From Prosthecomicrobium pneumaticum (lineage in GTDB: Bacteria > Pseudomonadota > Alphaproteobacteria > Rhizobiales > Kaistiaceae), in NCBI RefSeq assembly GCF_014199915.1, contig NZ_JACHOO010000001.1, positions 248,001 to 312,000 of the forward strand: a DNA stretch of 64,000 nucleotides, written 5' to 3'. The notes beneath the pieces are model-generated. The model was not told where the DNA came from and did not search any database. It was given only the letters and a program-made list of their open reading frames with translations. Below, in pieces: positions 38,078-49,641 of this stretch (positions within the stretch are counted from its first letter, which is position 1; every line of letters begins with the position of its first letter). Made by a program: the position numbers and the translations under genes.

Positions 38078-38962
38078 ATGGCCGAGATCGCGTTCGTCCC
38101 GCTGACGCCCACCCTGCACCGGCTCGCCGAGGGGCCCTCGTGGGACGATCGCCGGGGCGCGCTGCTCTATTGCGATATCCCCGAGGGCCGCATCCGTGCG
38201 GTGACGCCGGACGGGCTCGAGGTCGACCTGTGGACGCTGCCCGACATCGTCTGTTCGTTCGGTCTCTGCGAGTCGGGGCGGCTGGTCGTGGCGCTGCGCG
38301 ACCGGGTGGTGCTGTTCGACCCCTCGAGCGGTGGCATCGAGACGCTCGCCACCATCGAGGCCGACAATCCGGCGACCCGGCTCAATGACGGCAAGGTCGG
38401 CCCGGACGGCGCTTTCTGGGTCGGGACGATGGACGAAAGCCCGGCGAAGCGGAAGGTCGGGGCGCTCTACCGCGTCACCGCCGACGGCTCGGTCGAGAAG
38501 AAGGTGGAGGGGCTCGGCGTCTCGAACGGCCTCGCCTTTGCCGCCGACGGCCGCACCCTGTTCCATGCCGACAGCCGGGGTCCCTGGATCGATCGCTGGA
38601 CGCTCGACCCGGCGACCGGCGCGCTGTCCGACCGCGTCCGCCTCGCGGAGCTCGACGAGGCCACCGGCCGGCCGGACGGCGGCGCGACCGATGTCGAGGG
38701 CTATTACTGGAGCGCCGGCGTGTCGGCGGCCCGCCTCAACCGCTTCGCGCCCGACGGGCGACTCGTGGAAAGCCATTCCATTCCGGCCGCTGCGCCGACC
38801 ATGCCGTGCTTCGGCGGACCCGACATGAAAACGCTTTTCGTCACCAGTCTCAGGACCGGCCGCACCGAGGAACAGCTCGCCCGTTATCCCTTGAGCGGAT
38901 CCGTATTCGTAGGACGATCCACCGTCGCCGGCGTCCCCGTCGGCCGATTCCGCGGCGTCTGA
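38078..38962 (+). CDS. SMP-30/gluconolactonase-family sugar lactonase
   Basis: A 294-residue beta-propeller enzyme that opens sugar lactones (for example gluconolactone or arabinonolactone) using a divalent metal. Likely metal ligands are Glu18 (LAEGPSWD), Asn150 (VSNGLAF) and Asp200 (GRPDGG), with Asn103 (RLNDGKVGPDG) as the usual second asparagine. It begins with the family-typical start and is full length. Divergent from the sugar importer operon (195 bases between starts), so lactone hydrolysis after import and oxidation of the sugar is a reasonable pathway. Dehydrogenase genes for such a path are not in the window. Confidence 0.9.
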   Translation: MAEIAFVPLTPTLHRLAEGPSWDDRRGALLYCDIPEGRIRAVTPDGLEVDLWTLPDIVCSFGLCESGRLVVALRDRVVLFDPSSGGIETLATIEADNPATRLNDGKVGPDGAFWVGTMDESPAKRKVGALYRVTADGSVEKKVEGLGVSNGLAFAADGRTLFHADSRGPWIDRWTLDPATGALSDRVRLAELDEATGRPDGGATDVEGYYWSAGVSAARLNRFAPDGRLVESHSIPAAAPTMPCFGGPDMKTLFVTSLRTGRTEEQLARYPLSGSVFVGRSTVAGVPVGRFRGV

Positions 38963-39060
38963 GCGCGGGCCGGCGCGGCAGCAGCGCGTGCACCGCAAAC
39001 GCTCCGTTAATCCTCTTTGGCGATGGTTCGTTCACCATGCGCCAATTCCGGAGATCAGCG

Positions 39061-39393
39061 GTGACGACACGCCAGCGCCGGCGATCGATGCTCGGCATGT
39101 TGATCGTTCCCGCCGCCTCGGTCGCGATGCTCGGCTATTTCGCCTATCACTCCTTCAACGGCGATTACGGCATCTGGTCGCGCGAGCGGATGGAGGCGGA
39201 GGCGGTGCGGCTCGAGGCCGAGCTCGCTGCGCTGCAAAAGGAGCGCAAGGCGCTCGCCTTCCGTGCGGACCTTCTGCGCTCGGAAAGTCTCGATCCGGAC
39301 ATGGTCGACGAGCGCGCACGGCGCAATCTGAACGTTCTCCACCCCGATGAGCTGATGATCGACATGGGTGCGCTGCAGCAAGACGGACGCTGA
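39061..39393 (+). CDS. ftsB: Septum formation initiator, FtsB/DivIC-like
   Basis: A 110-residue bitopic cell-division protein. One membrane helix (about residues 11-30, MLIVPAASVAMLGYFAY) is followed by a coiled coil, RMEAEAVRLEAELAALQKER, and the FtsB-like tail RSESLDPDMVDERARRNLN. It recruits FtsL/FtsQ at the septum. GTG at 39061 is preceded by CGGAG at 7 bases; an ATG at 39037 would add 8 residues. It stands upstream of pdhA as in related genomes, but eno is not next to it here. Confidence 0.88.
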   Translation: MTTRQRRRSMLGMLIVPAASVAMLGYFAYHSFNGDYGIWSRERMEAEAVRLEAELAALQKERKALAFRADLLRSESLDPDMVDERARRNLNVLHPDELMIDMGALQQDGR

Positions 39394-39567
39394 CTCCGCC
39401 CCGTCTCATTCGTCCGATCAACCGGATTTTGGTTCATTTCTATTTTCGCAGCGAAGTCATGTATTTGGCGCATGGCTTCGATGCTCGCCGCGCATCTTTC
39501 CTTGCCCCTCGCCTTGCGGTAACGTCCGCGCCATCAAGGGGTAGGATAACGCTCGGAGAACTTCCGC

Positions 39568-40656
39568 ATGGCCGTAGCCAAGAGGGCAGGGGGCCGCACG
39601 GCCGCCGCTTCCGCAGCACGCAAGCCGGCGACGCGTTCGGGCGGCAAGGCCGCGACGAAGGCGGCCGCCGTCGAGACGCCGGCTTTCACCAGGGACGAGG
39701 AACTCTTCGCCTATCGCGAAATGCTGCTGATCCGCCGCTTCGAGGAGAAGGCGGGCCAGATGTACGGCATGGGGCTGATCGGCGGCTTCTGCCATCTCTA
39801 TATCGGCCAGGAGGCCGTCGTCGTCGGCATGCAGATGGCGATCCGCGACGGCGAGGATCAGGTCATCACCGGCTATCGCGACCACGGCCACATGCTGGCG
39901 ACCGGCATGGACGCGAAGGGGGTGATGGCCGAGCTGACCGGCCGGCGCGGCGGCTATTCGCGCGGCAAGGGCGGCTCGATGCACATGTTCAGCCGCGAGA
40001 AGCAGTTCTTCGGCGGCCACGGCATCGTCGGGGCGCAGGTCTCGCTCGGCACCGGCCTCGCCTTCGCCAACCGCTACCGCGGCAACGATACCGTCTCGCT
40101 CACCTATTTCGGCGATGGCGCGTCCAATCAGGGCCAGGTCTATGAGAGCTTCAACATGGCGAAGCTCTGGAGCCTTCCCGTCGTCTATATCATCGAGAAC
40201 AACCGCTACGGCATGGGCACCTCGGTCGCTCGCGCTTCGGGCCAGCCGGACCTCCACCGCCGCGGCGCCTCGTTCGACATTCCCGGCGAGCAGGTCGACG
40301 GCATGGACGTGCGCGCCGTGCGCGCGGCCGGGGAGCGGGCGGTCGCCTGGTGCCGGGCCGGCAAGGGTCCCTATATCCTCGAAATGCTGACCTACCGCTA
40401 TCGCGGTCATTCCATGTCCGATCCGGCGAAATACCGCTCGAAGGACGAGGTGCAGAAGATGCGCACCGAACATGATCCGATCGAACAGGTCCGTGCGCGG
40501 CTGCTCGCGGAGGGCTGGGCGAGCGAGGACGAACTCAAGGACATCGACAAGCAGGTCCGCGACATCGTTGCCGAGGCGGCGGATTTCGCGACCCACGATC
40601 CCGAGCCCGATCCGTCGGAGCTGTGGACCGACATCGTCAAGGAGACGGTGGCCTGA
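39568..40656 (+). CDS. pdhA: Pyruvate dehydrogenase E1 component, alpha subunit
   Basis: With PdhB it forms the thiamine-pyrophosphate E1 enzyme that decarboxylates pyruvate and acetylates E2. The 362-residue protein has the TPP motif GDGASNQGQ at about 182, the NN of ENNRYGMG, and the phosphorylation-loop region YRYRGHSMSDPAKYR. The first 35 residues are an Ala/Lys/Arg-rich extension common in alphaproteobacteria. The operon continues pdhB-pdhC-lpdA. Confidence 0.96.
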   Translation: MAVAKRAGGRTAAASAARKPATRSGGKAATKAAAVETPAFTRDEELFAYREMLLIRRFEEKAGQMYGMGLIGGFCHLYIGQEAVVVGMQMAIRDGEDQVITGYRDHGHMLATGMDAKGVMAELTGRRGGYSRGKGGSMHMFSREKQFFGGHGIVGAQVSLGTGLAFANRYRGNDTVSLTYFGDGASNQGQVYESFNMAKLWSLPVVYIIENNRYGMGTSVARASGQPDLHRRGASFDIPGEQVDGMDVRAVRAAGERAVAWCRAGKGPYILEMLTYRYRGHSMSDPAKYRSKDEVQKMRTEHDPIEQVRARLLAEGWASEDELKDIDKQVRDIVAEAADFATHDPEPDPSELWTDIVKETVA

Positions 40657-40764
40657 GGCCGCCCGGCCGGCGTGCCGCCGGCCGATCAGAGGGATGACCG
40701 CTTCCGCGCGGCGCGACAGGCCGAGCCTCGCGCCCGGAAGCCGCAAGCTGGGACACGACCGCTC

Positions 40765-42183
<1,419 letters not shown>

Positions 42184-42196
42184 AGGGGAGGGCGCC

Positions 42197-43603
42197 ATGC
42201 CCATCGACATCACGATGCCCGCGCTCTCCCCGACCATGGAGGAGGGCACGCTCTCGAAATGGCTGGTCAAGGAGGGCGACACCGTCAAGTCGGGCGACGT
42301 CATCGCCGAAATCGAGACCGACAAGGCGACCATGGAAGTCGAGGCGGTCGACGAGGGAACGGTCGGCAAGATCGTCGTGCCGGAGGGCACGGAAGGCGTG
42401 AAGGTGAACGCCGTGATCGCCGTGCTGCTCGGCGACGGGGAAGACAAGGGCGCGCTCGCGTCCGGCGCGGCGCCGGCCAAAACCCAGGCCGCCAAGGCCG
42501 AGGCACCCAAGGCCGAGGCGGTGAAGGCCGAGGCGGTGAAGGCCGAGCCGGCGGCCTCCGAGGCGCCGAAAACGGCGAACGGCGCCGGCGCCGTGCCGCG
42601 CGAAGGGCTGCACGACGCCGCGCCGAAGGCGGAGGGCGCGCGCCTGTTCGCCTCGCCGCTCGCCCGGCGGATCGCCAAGGACGCCGGCATCGATCTCGCC
42701 GCCGTGAAGGGCTCGGGGCCGCACGGCCGCATCGTCCAGGCCGATGTCGAGGCGGCGAAGAAGGGCGGCGCGCCGAAGCCGGCTCCCGCTCCGGCCGCTG
42801 CTCCGGCTCCGGCCGCCAAGCCCGCCGCAGCGCCGGCTGCCGCCGCTCCGGCGGCGCATCCGGCTTCGGATGCCCAGGTGCTCAAACTCTTCGCCGAGGG
42901 CTCCTACGAGATCGTCCCGCACGACAACATGCGCAAGACGATCGCGCGCCGGCTGACCGAATCGAAGCAGACGGTGCCGCATTTCTATCTGACGATCGAC
43001 ACCGAGCTCGACGCGCTCCTGAAGCTGCGCGAGGAGGTCAACGCCGCCGCACCGAAGGACAAGGACGGCAATCCGGCCTACCGCGTCTCGGTCAACGACA
43101 TGATCATCAAGGCGATGGCCTTGTCGCTGAAGAAGATCCCGGCGGCGAACGCCTCCTGGACCGATGGCGGCATGGTCGTGCACAAGGTGGTCGATGTCGG
43201 CGTCGCGGTGGCGATCCCCGGCGGCCTGATCACCCCGGTGGTGCGCCATGCCGACCAGAAGACGCTGTCGGCGATCTCGAACGAGATGAAGGACCTCGCC
43301 AAGCGGGCGCGTGACCGCAAGCTGAAGCCCGAGGAATACCAGGGCGGTACGACCTCGGTCTCCAATCTCGGCATGTTCGGCGTCAAGGATTTCGCCGCCA
43401 TCATCAACCCGCCGCACGCGACGATCCTCGCGGTCGGCGCCGGCATCCAGAAGCCGGTGGTGCGGAAGGGCGAGATCGCCATCGCGACGGTGATGTCGGT
43501 GACGCTGTCGACCGACCACCGCGTCGTCGACGGCGCGCTCGGCGCCGAGCTGATGCAGGCCTTCAGGGGCTTCATCGAGAAGCCCATGTCGATGCTCGTC
43601 TAG
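42197..43603 (+). CDS. pdhC: Dihydrolipoyllysine acetyltransferase (PDH E2)
   Basis: E2 core of the pyruvate dehydrogenase complex, transferring acetyl groups to CoA. One lipoyl domain (residues 1-82, Lys43), an Ala/Lys linker with [13 protein letters not shown] repeats, a peripheral-subunit-binding domain (about 146-182, [16 protein letters not shown] then [11 protein letters not shown]), an Ala/Pro linker and the catalytic domain with His441 in DHRVVDG. 468 residues. GAGGGGAGG precedes the start. A G/C palindrome and 124 bases separate it from lpdA. Confidence 0.96.
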   Translation: MPIDITMPALSPTMEEGTLSKWLVKEGDTVKSGDVIAEIETDKATMEVEAVDEGTVGKIVVPEGTEGVKVNAVIAVLLGDGEDKGALASGAAPAKTQAAKAEAPKAEAVKAEAVKAEPAASEAPKTANGAGAVPREGLHDAAPKAEGARLFASPLARRIAKDAGIDLAAVKGSGPHGRIVQADVEAAKKGGAPKPAPAPAAAPAPAAKPAAAPAAAAPAAHPASDAQVLKLFAEGSYEIVPHDNMRKTIARRLTESKQTVPHFYLTIDTELDALLKLREEVNAAAPKDKDGNPAYRVSVNDMIIKAMALSLKKIPAANASWTDGGMVVHKVVDVGVAVAIPGGLITPVVRHADQKTLSAISNEMKDLAKRARDRKLKPEEYQGGTTSVSNLGMFGVKDFAAIINPPHATILAVGAGIQKPVVRKGEIAIATVMSVTLSTDHRVVDGALGAELMQAFRGFIEKPMSMLV

Positions 43604-43619
43604 AGAAAGCGCCGCGACC

Positions 43620-43644
43620 CCCCTCCCTCGCAAAGGGGGAGGGG
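43620..43644. repeat. REP-like palindrome between pdhC and lpdA
   Basis: CCCCTCCC, 9-base loop, GGGAGGGG. C/T-rich palindromes of this kind are frequent between genes in Hyphomicrobiales. It may stabilise the upstream pdhABC message. Only one copy is seen in the window. Confidence 0.5.
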
Positions 43645-43727
43645 AGGCGGATCGCGCCTGCGGGCGGCCGGTGCCGCTCTCCTTCCTCGATGCCGCAGTC
43701 GCCTAGAAACCAGGAAAGAGGCTCGAC

Positions 43728-45146
43728 ATGGCCGACAGCTACGACCTCCTCATCATCGGCTCCGGGCCGGGCGGCTATGTCGCGGCGATCCGGGCGGCGC
43801 AGCTCGGACTCAAGGTGGGCGTCGTCGAACGGAAATATCTCGGCGGCATCTGCCCGAACTGGGGTTGCATCCCGACCAAGGCGCTGCTGCGGTCCGCCGA
43901 CGTCTATCACGCGATGCTGCATTCCGCCGAATACGGGCTCTCGGCGGACGGGATCCGCTTCGACCTGCCGGCGATCGTCAAGCGTTCGCGCGGCATCGCC
44001 GCGCAGATGAGCGGCGGCGTCGGCATTCTCCTGAAGAAGAACAAGGTCGACGTGATCTGGGGCGAGGCGACGATCACCGCGCCGGGCAAGGTCAGCGTCA
44101 AGCCGGCCGACGGCGCGCCGAAGGGGGCGCTGACCGGCGGCGGCGATTTCACGGCGAAGAACCTGATGATCGCGACCGGCGCCCGGCCGCGTGCTCTGCC
44201 GGGCATCGAGCCCGACAAGAAGCTGATCTGGACCTATTTCGAGGCGATGGCGCCGGACGTGATGCCGAAGTCGCTGCTCGTGATGGGCTCGGGCGCGATC
44301 GGCATCGAGTTCGCCTCCTTCTATCGCACGCTCGGAGCCGAGGTCACCGTGGTCGAGCTGCTGCCGCAGATCCTGCCCGTCGAGGACGAGGAGATCGCCG
44401 CTCACGCCCGCAAGCGCTTCGAGAAAGAGGGCATGAAGATCGTCACCGGGGCCAAGGTGACGAAGGTGACGAAGGCCGCCGATTCGATCACCGCGACCAT
44501 CGAGACCGCCGACGGCAAGACCTCCGAGGTGACGGCCGACCGGCTGATCTCGGCGGTCGGCGTGCAGGGCAATATCGAGGGCCTCGGCCTCGAGGCGATC
44601 GGTGTGAAGACCGAGCGCGGCATCATCGCCGTCGATCCGCTCGGCCGGACGAGCGTGCCGGGCGTCTGGGCGATCGGCGACGTCGCCGGCCCGCCGATGC
44701 TCGCCCACAAGGCGGAGCACGAGGGCGCGCTCGCCGCGGAGGCGATCGCCGGCCTCCACCCGCACGCCATGGACAAGGCGAAGATCCCGGGCTGCACCTA
44801 TTGCAACCCGCAGATCGCCTCCGTCGGCCTGACCGAGAGACGCGCGAAGGAGGCCGGCTACGACGTGCGCGTCGGCAAGTTCCCCTTCATCGCCAACGGC
44901 AAGGCCGTCGCGCTCGGCGAGGCGGAAGGCCTCGTCAAGACGGTGTTCGACAAGAAGACCGGACAGCTGCTCGGCGCCCACATGGTCGGTGCCGAGGTGA
45001 CCGAGCTGATCCAGGGCTTCGTCGTCGCGATGAATCTCGAGACGACGGAAGAGGACCTGATCGCGGCCGTCTTCCCGCACCCGACGATTTCGGAGACGAT
45101 GCACGAGAGCGTGCTGGCAGCCTATGGCCGGGCCATCCACATCTGA
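43728..45146 (+). CDS. lpdA: Dihydrolipoyl dehydrogenase (PDH E3)
   Basis: FAD enzyme that reoxidises lipoyl groups of E2 with NAD+. The 472-residue protein has the FAD-binding GSGPGGYVAA at 11-20, redox cysteines Cys42 and Cys47 in GGICPNWGCIPTK, the NAD-binding GSGAIGIEFASFY, a second FAD motif WAIGDVAGPPMLAH and the C-terminal catalytic HPHPTISE. GGAAAGAGG is upstream of the ATG. Completes the PDH operon. Confidence 0.97.
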   Translation: MADSYDLLIIGSGPGGYVAAIRAAQLGLKVGVVERKYLGGICPNWGCIPTKALLRSADVYHAMLHSAEYGLSADGIRFDLPAIVKRSRGIAAQMSGGVGILLKKNKVDVIWGEATITAPGKVSVKPADGAPKGALTGGGDFTAKNLMIATGARPRALPGIEPDKKLIWTYFEAMAPDVMPKSLLVMGSGAIGIEFASFYRTLGAEVTVVELLPQILPVEDEEIAAHARKRFEKEGMKIVTGAKVTKVTKAADSITATIETADGKTSEVTADRLISAVGVQGNIEGLGLEAIGVKTERGIIAVDPLGRTSVPGVWAIGDVAGPPMLAHKAEHEGALAAEAIAGLHPHAMDKAKIPGCTYCNPQIASVGLTERRAKEAGYDVRVGKFPFIANGKAVALGEAEGLVKTVFDKKTGQLLGAHMVGAEVTELIQGFVVAMNLETTEEDLIAAVFPHPTISETMHESVLAAYGRAIHI

Positions 45147-45157
45147 GGGGAAGTGCC

Positions 45158-45406
45158 ATGGAAGCGCGTGAAGTTCTGATCTGGATCGTCATCGGCCTGA
45201 TCGCCGGCTGGCTGGCGAGCCTCGTGCTCGGCGGCGGCGGTCTGTTGCGCTATATCGTGACAGGCCTGATCGGCGCGATCGTCGGCGGCTTCCTGTTCCG
45301 CCATCTCGGCATCGACTTCACCCTCGGCAACAGCTTCGTCGACCAGGTCGTGGTGGCTGCGATCGGTGCCGTCATCGTAGTCGCGATCGCCCGGCTGATC
45401 GCCTGA
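45158..45406 (+). CDS. GlsB/YeaQ/YmgE-type small membrane protein
   Basis: An 82-residue protein of three hydrophobic helices with the family glycine pattern [19 protein letters not shown], then [14 protein letters not shown]. Family members (transglycosylase-associated proteins) are stress-related; the mechanism is unknown. It lies 11 bases after lpdA, with GAGGGGA before the ATG, so probably in the same transcript. A paralogue of the same length is 100 bases downstream. Confidence 0.85.
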   Translation: MEAREVLIWIVIGLIAGWLASLVLGGGGLLRYIVTGLIGAIVGGFLFRHLGIDFTLGNSFVDQVVVAAIGAVIVVAIARLIA

Positions 45407-45505
45407 GGCCGCCAGCATGGGCCTCCCGGCGCGGCGCTCTGGTGGCGGCCGCGCCGCGGGACTATATGCTGGCGGACGGATCGAGAGAGGGTCGAGGAGC
45501 GGACG

Positions 45506-45754
45506 ATGACGGGTGTGGGCATTTTCCTGGCGATCGTCGTCGGCATCCTCGCCGGCTGGATCGCCGAGCGCGTGATGAAGCGCAATCACGGCCTGATCAC
45601 CAATCTGATCGTCGGCCTGATCGGGTCCTTCATCGGCGGCTGGCTCGTTTCGGCCCTCAATCTCAATCTCGCGCCGGGCTTTCTCTCGAGCCTCGTCGTC
45701 TCGACGGTCGGCGCGATCATCCTGCTCTATCTCTTCAGCCTGCTGCGGCGCTGA
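45506..45754 (+). CDS. GlsB/YeaQ/YmgE-type small membrane protein (second copy)
   Basis: Also 82 residues, with [20 protein letters not shown] and [15 protein letters not shown], the same three-helix design as the gene at 45158-45406 but clearly diverged. The pair looks like an old tandem duplication or co-inherited paralogues. It lies between that gene and lipA on the same strand. Confidence 0.82.
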   Translation: MTGVGIFLAIVVGILAGWIAERVMKRNHGLITNLIVGLIGSFIGGWLVSALNLNLAPGFLSSLVVSTVGAIILLYLFSLLRR

Positions 45755-45780
45755 GCGCGGCGGCGAGACCGGAGTCCGCA

Positions 45781-46740
45781 ATGGTCGTCCTTCTCGATAC
45801 GATCACCGCCGACCGGCGGCCGCGCCATCCCGAGAAGGCGAACCGGCCCGACACGCCGCTGCTGCGCAAGCCCGAATGGATCCGGGTCCGCGCGCCCGGC
45901 TCGCCGGTCTATCGCGAGACCAAGGAGATCGTGAAGACGAACGGCCTCGTCACCGTCTGCGAGGAGGCCGGCTGCCCGAACATCGGCGAATGCTGGTCGC
46001 AGAAGCACGCGACCTTCATGATCATGGGCGACACCTGCACGCGGGCCTGCGCCTTCTGCAATGTGCGCACCGGCCTGCCCGAGGCGCTCGATGGCGATGA
46101 GCCGGAGAAGGTCGCCGATGCGGTCGCCAAGCTCGGCCTGCATCACGTCGTGATCACATCGGTCGACCGGGACGATCTCGCCGACGGCGGTGCCGCGCAT
46201 TTCGCCCGTGTCATCCGTGCCATCCGCGCCCGCACGCCCGCCACCACGATCGAGGTGCTGACGCCGGATTTCCTGCGCAAGCCGGGGGCGCTCGAGGTGG
46301 TGGTCGAGGCCCGGCCGGACGTCTTCAACCACAATCTCGAGACCGTGCCGTCGAAATATCTGACGGTGCGGCCGGGTGCGCGCTATTTCCACTCGATCCG
46401 GCTGTTGCAGCGGGTCAAGGAGCTCGACCCGACCCTCTTCACCAAGTCCGGCATCATGGTCGGCCTGGGCGAAGAGCGGAACGAGGTGCTGCAGCTTATG
46501 GACGACCTGCGCTCCGCCGATGTCGACTTCCTGACGGTCGGGCAATATCTGCAGCCGAGCCGCAAGCACCATCCCGTCGCTCGCTTCGTCACGCCGGACG
46601 AGTTCAAGTCCTTCGAGACGATCGCCTATGCGAAGGGCTTCCTGATGGTCTCGGCGAGCCCGCTCACCCGCTCCTCGCATCACGCCGGAGACGATTTCGC
46701 CAAGCTCCGGGCGGCGCGGGACGCGCTGCACCGCGGCTGA
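45781..46740 (+). CDS. lipA: Lipoyl synthase
   Basis: Radical-SAM enzyme that inserts two sulfurs into octanoyl groups on lipoyl domains, here on PdhB and PdhC just upstream. The 319-residue protein carries the auxiliary cluster cysteines Cys60, Cys65, Cys71 ([12 protein letters not shown]), the radical-SAM cysteines Cys86, Cys90, Cys93 (CTRACAFC) and the C-terminal [10 protein letters not shown] that ligates the auxiliary cluster. A longer open frame extends upstream, but ATG 45781 with CCGGAG before it is the sound start. Confidence 0.97.
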   Translation: MVVLLDTITADRRPRHPEKANRPDTPLLRKPEWIRVRAPGSPVYRETKEIVKTNGLVTVCEEAGCPNIGECWSQKHATFMIMGDTCTRACAFCNVRTGLPEALDGDEPEKVADAVAKLGLHHVVITSVDRDDLADGGAAHFARVIRAIRARTPATTIEVLTPDFLRKPGALEVVVEARPDVFNHNLETVPSKYLTVRPGARYFHSIRLLQRVKELDPTLFTKSGIMVGLGEERNEVLQLMDDLRSADVDFLTVGQYLQPSRKHHPVARFVTPDEFKSFETIAYAKGFLMVSASPLTRSSHHAGDDFAKLRAARDALHRG

Positions 46741-46752
46741 AGCGAGGATAGA

Positions 46753-47211
46753 ATGCCGCATTTCACGACGGAACGGCGCGTCCGCCATTCGGCCGACGAG
46801 ATGTTCTCCCTCGTCGCCGATGTCGAGCGCTATCCGGAATTCGTGCCGCTCTGCGAGAAGCTCGTCGTGCGCGGCCGGCAGAAGGAGGGCGAGCGCGAGA
46901 TTCTCGTCGCCGATATGACGGTCGCCTACAAGCTGATCCGCGAATCCTTCACGAGCCGGGTCGTGCTCGACCGGCCGGCGCTCGCCATCCGGGTCGACTA
47001 TCTCTCCGGCCCGTTCCACCATCTGAAGAACGACTGGACCTTCGTTGCGGTCTCCGAAGAGGCCTCGATCATCCGCTTCGCGATCGACTACGAATTCCGC
47101 TCGCGCATGCTGTCCGTGCTGATGGGCAGCGTCTTCGACAAGGCCTTCAGGAAATTCGCCGAAGCCTTCGAAGAGCGCGCCGACGCCGTCTACGGCGTCG
47201 GCGCGGTCTGA
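46753..47211 (+). CDS. COQ10/RatA-like START-domain protein
   Basis: A 152-residue protein of the polyketide-cyclase/COQ10 family, which binds ubiquinone or similar lipids and supports respiration; the E. coli relative RatA was described as a toxin affecting ribosome association. It starts MPHFTTERRVRHSADEMFSL and continues DVERYPEFVPLCEKLVV, the family's N-terminal hallmark. 12 bases after lipA, as in related genomes. Confidence 0.88.
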   Translation: MPHFTTERRVRHSADEMFSLVADVERYPEFVPLCEKLVVRGRQKEGEREILVADMTVAYKLIRESFTSRVVLDRPALAIRVDYLSGPFHHLKNDWTFVAVSEEASIIRFAIDYEFRSRMLSVLMGSVFDKAFRKFAEAFEERADAVYGVGAV

Positions 47212-47313
47212 GGCGGCACGACGGGGACGAGTGAACCGCCTCCGACGAGGGTCGGATCGACCGGCGGGGGCGCCGATCATGCGGGCAGCTTCGTCGACCC
47301 CGCCGGCCGCGGC

Positions 47314-47330
47314 AACTTAAGGAAACTTAA
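47314..47330. repeat. Short direct repeat in the convergent coq10-like/phaC gap
   Basis: AACTTAA-GGA-AACTTAA, followed 8 bases later by the palindrome GGCGG-AAATT-CCGCC (47339-47353). AT-rich islands are rare here. It may be part of a termination region between the convergent genes, or a protein site. Confidence 0.3.
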
Positions 47331-47394
47331 TCTCGGACGGCGGAAATTCCGCCGCAATCCGGCGTTCCGCGGCGGGGCGGGACCCTGCGGCCGG

Positions 47395-49500
47395 TCACGA
47401 GCGGCGTGCGACGTAGCGGCCGGGCGCGTCCTCGATCGGTCTGTATCGTGCGCTGCCGACGGTGCGGGCCGGCACCCGGTCGGACGCCTGCCGCTCGACC
47501 CAGGCCTGCCAATGCGGCCACCACGAACCCGGATGCTCCTGCGCAGCGCCGAGCCAGCTGTCATAGCCGTCGCCCTTCGGCGCCGGACCGGTCCAGTACT
47601 GGTATTTGCCGCGCGCCGGCGGATTGACGACGCCGGCGATATGGCCCGATCCGGACAGGACGAAGGTGACCGGCCCGCCGAAGAAGGACGAGCCGAGGAA
47701 CACCGATCGGGCAGGCGCGATATGGTCCTCGCGGGTGGCGAGGTTATAGAGGGGAACGGTGACGCGGCCGAGATCGAGGCGGACATTGTCGACGGTCAGC
47801 TGCCCCTGCGCCAGCCGGTTGTCGAGGTAGCAATTGCGCAGGTAATAGGAGTGGTTCGCCGCCGGCATCCGCGTCGCGTCGGCGTTCCAGTAGAGCAGGT
47901 CGAAGGGCGCCGGCTCCTTCCCCTTGAAGTAATTGCCGATCACATAGGGCCAGACGAGGTCGTTCGGCCGCAGCATGTTGAAGGCGGCGGCCATCTTCCT
48001 GCCTTCGAGATAGCCGCGCACCCCCATCGTCTTCTCGATCGCGTCGATCTGCGCCTCGTCGACGAAGACCTTCAGGTCGCCGGCGTGACGGAAATCGACC
48101 TGCGTCGTCAGCAGCGTCGCCGAGGCGATCCGCCGGTCGTTCTGCGCCGCCATATAGGCGAGGGTGAAGGCGAGGAGGGTGCCGCCGACGCAATAGCCGA
48201 TCGCGTTCACCGCGTGGGCGCCCGTCACCTCCTCGATGACGTCGAGGGATTCGAGGATGCCCTCGCGCATGTAGTGCTCGAAGGATTTCTGCGCCTGCTC
48301 CTCGTCCGGGTTCACCCAGGAGACGACGAAGACGGTGTGGCCCTGGTCGACGCACCACTTGATGAAGGATTTCTCCGCCGTCAGGTCGAGGATGTAGAAC
48401 TTGTTGATCCAGGGCGGCACGATCAGGAGCGGCCGCTCGATGACGGTTTCGGTCGACGGGCTGTACTGGATCAGCTGGCGGACGCCGTTCTCGGCGATCA
48501 CCTTGCCGGGCGTGGTGGCGAGGTTGACGCCGACCCGGAAGCGGGAAAAGTCGGTCTGGCGCAGCCGCAGGTCGCCTTCGCCGGCCTCGATGTCCTCGGC
48601 GAGCATTTTCATGCCGCGGACGAGGTTCTCGGCGTTCTCGTCGAGAGTCGTGCGCAGCACCTCGGGATTGGTGAGCAGGAAGTTCGAGGGCGCAATCGCA
48701 CTCGCGATCTGCCGGACGTAGAACTCCGCCTTGTGCCGGACATGCGGCGCGAGCGAATCGGCCTCGGTCGCCATCGCCTCCGCCCAGCGGCTGGTGATCA
48801 GATAGAACTGCTTCAGGAAGTCGAAGAACTGGTTCTCCGACCATTCCGGGTCCTGGAAGCGCTTGTCGCGCGGGTCGGGCTCGACAGCGGGGGGAACCGT
48901 CTCCCCCATCATCCGGCGCATCGAGCTGTTCCACAGCGCGAGATAGCCGCCGATCAGCCGGGTCTGCGCCTCGACGCGACGCTCCGGCTCGGCCATCCAG
49001 TATTCCCCGACCTCGGCGAGCGTCTTCACCACGTCGCTGATCTGTTCGGAATAGTCGCTTTCGACCTTGCCTTCCTGGCGCGGCTTGATGAAGGCGGTGG
49101 CGGCCTTGCCGGCCTCCTCGATGAGGCGCGAGAGGTTCTTCGCGAAGGCCTCGGGATCGCGCGGCACGAAGCTGAGCGGCGGCCGTTCGGCGGCGCCGGG
49201 GGCCGGCTTCACAGCGGGTCGCTCGCGGGGCGCGACGGTCGCCGGGGGCGGTTCGGTGGCGAGCGCGATTCGCTCTGAGGACGGCACGGGCGCTGCGGCC
49301 TTCGCGGCCCGCGCCGGGCGCCGCGGCTTGGAGGGCGGACGCTGCGGCTCCGCTTCCGGCGCCGGACGGAGCTCGGGGGAGGCGGCCGCCGACCGACTCC
49401 GCGCCGTCCGCACCGTCCGCTTCGGCTTTGCGGTCGGCGCGGTCTCCGCACCCGTCTCGGCCGCTCCATTCTCCTCGCCCGCCTTCGGCCGCTTCGCCAT
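47395..49500 (-). CDS. phaC: Poly(3-hydroxyalkanoate) synthase, class I, with long N-terminal extension
   Basis: Polymerises 3-hydroxyacyl-CoA to the storage polyester PHA/PHB on granules. Catalytic residues are readable: Cys437 in GYCVGG, Asp592 in ATREDHIAP and His620 in SGSGHIAG. The core (about 110-700) is normal for class I. The first 105 residues are an extra segment rich in Ala, Pro, Arg and Lys, with no acid cluster; 701 residues exceeds the usual 580-610. The tail may bind DNA or granule proteins, which is inference. It is convergent with the COQ10-like gene and divergent from a lipoprotein gene. Confidence 0.95.
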   Translation of the reverse strand: MAKRPKAGEENGAAETGAETAPTAKPKRTVRTARSRSAAASPELRPAPEAEPQRPPSKPRRPARAAKAAAPVPSSERIALATEPPPATVAPRERPAVKPAPGAAERPPLSFVPRDPEAFAKNLSRLIEEAGKAATAFIKPRQEGKVESDYSEQISDVVKTLAEVGEYWMAEPERRVEAQTRLIGGYLALWNSSMRRMMGETVPPAVEPDPRDKRFQDPEWSENQFFDFLKQFYLITSRWAEAMATEADSLAPHVRHKAEFYVRQIASAIAPSNFLLTNPEVLRTTLDENAENLVRGMKMLAEDIEAGEGDLRLRQTDFSRFRVGVNLATTPGKVIAENGVRQLIQYSPSTETVIERPLLIVPPWINKFYILDLTAEKSFIKWCVDQGHTVFVVSWVNPDEEQAQKSFEHYMREGILESLDVIEEVTGAHAVNAIGYCVGGTLLAFTLAYMAAQNDRRIASATLLTTQVDFRHAGDLKVFVDEAQIDAIEKTMGVRGYLEGRKMAAAFNMLRPNDLVWPYVIGNYFKGKEPAPFDLLYWNADATRMPAANHSYYLRNCYLDNRLAQGQLTVDNVRLDLGRVTVPLYNLATREDHIAPARSVFLGSSFFGGPVTFVLSGSGHIAGVVNPPARGKYQYWTGPAPKGDGYDSWLGAAQEHPGSWWPHWQAWVERQASDRVPARTVGSARYRPIEDAPGRYVARRS

Positions 49501-49641
49501 TCTCTCCCCTTTTACGTTCCCGCCTCCGGTGTTCCGGATGGCCGCCTTCCTATCCCGCGTGGAGTGTAATAGTTTCCCGGCGCCAGAGATATGGCGGAGC
49601 CGTTGACCCTTCGCTCACCCTGCCCGTGGGAGCCTACCGAA

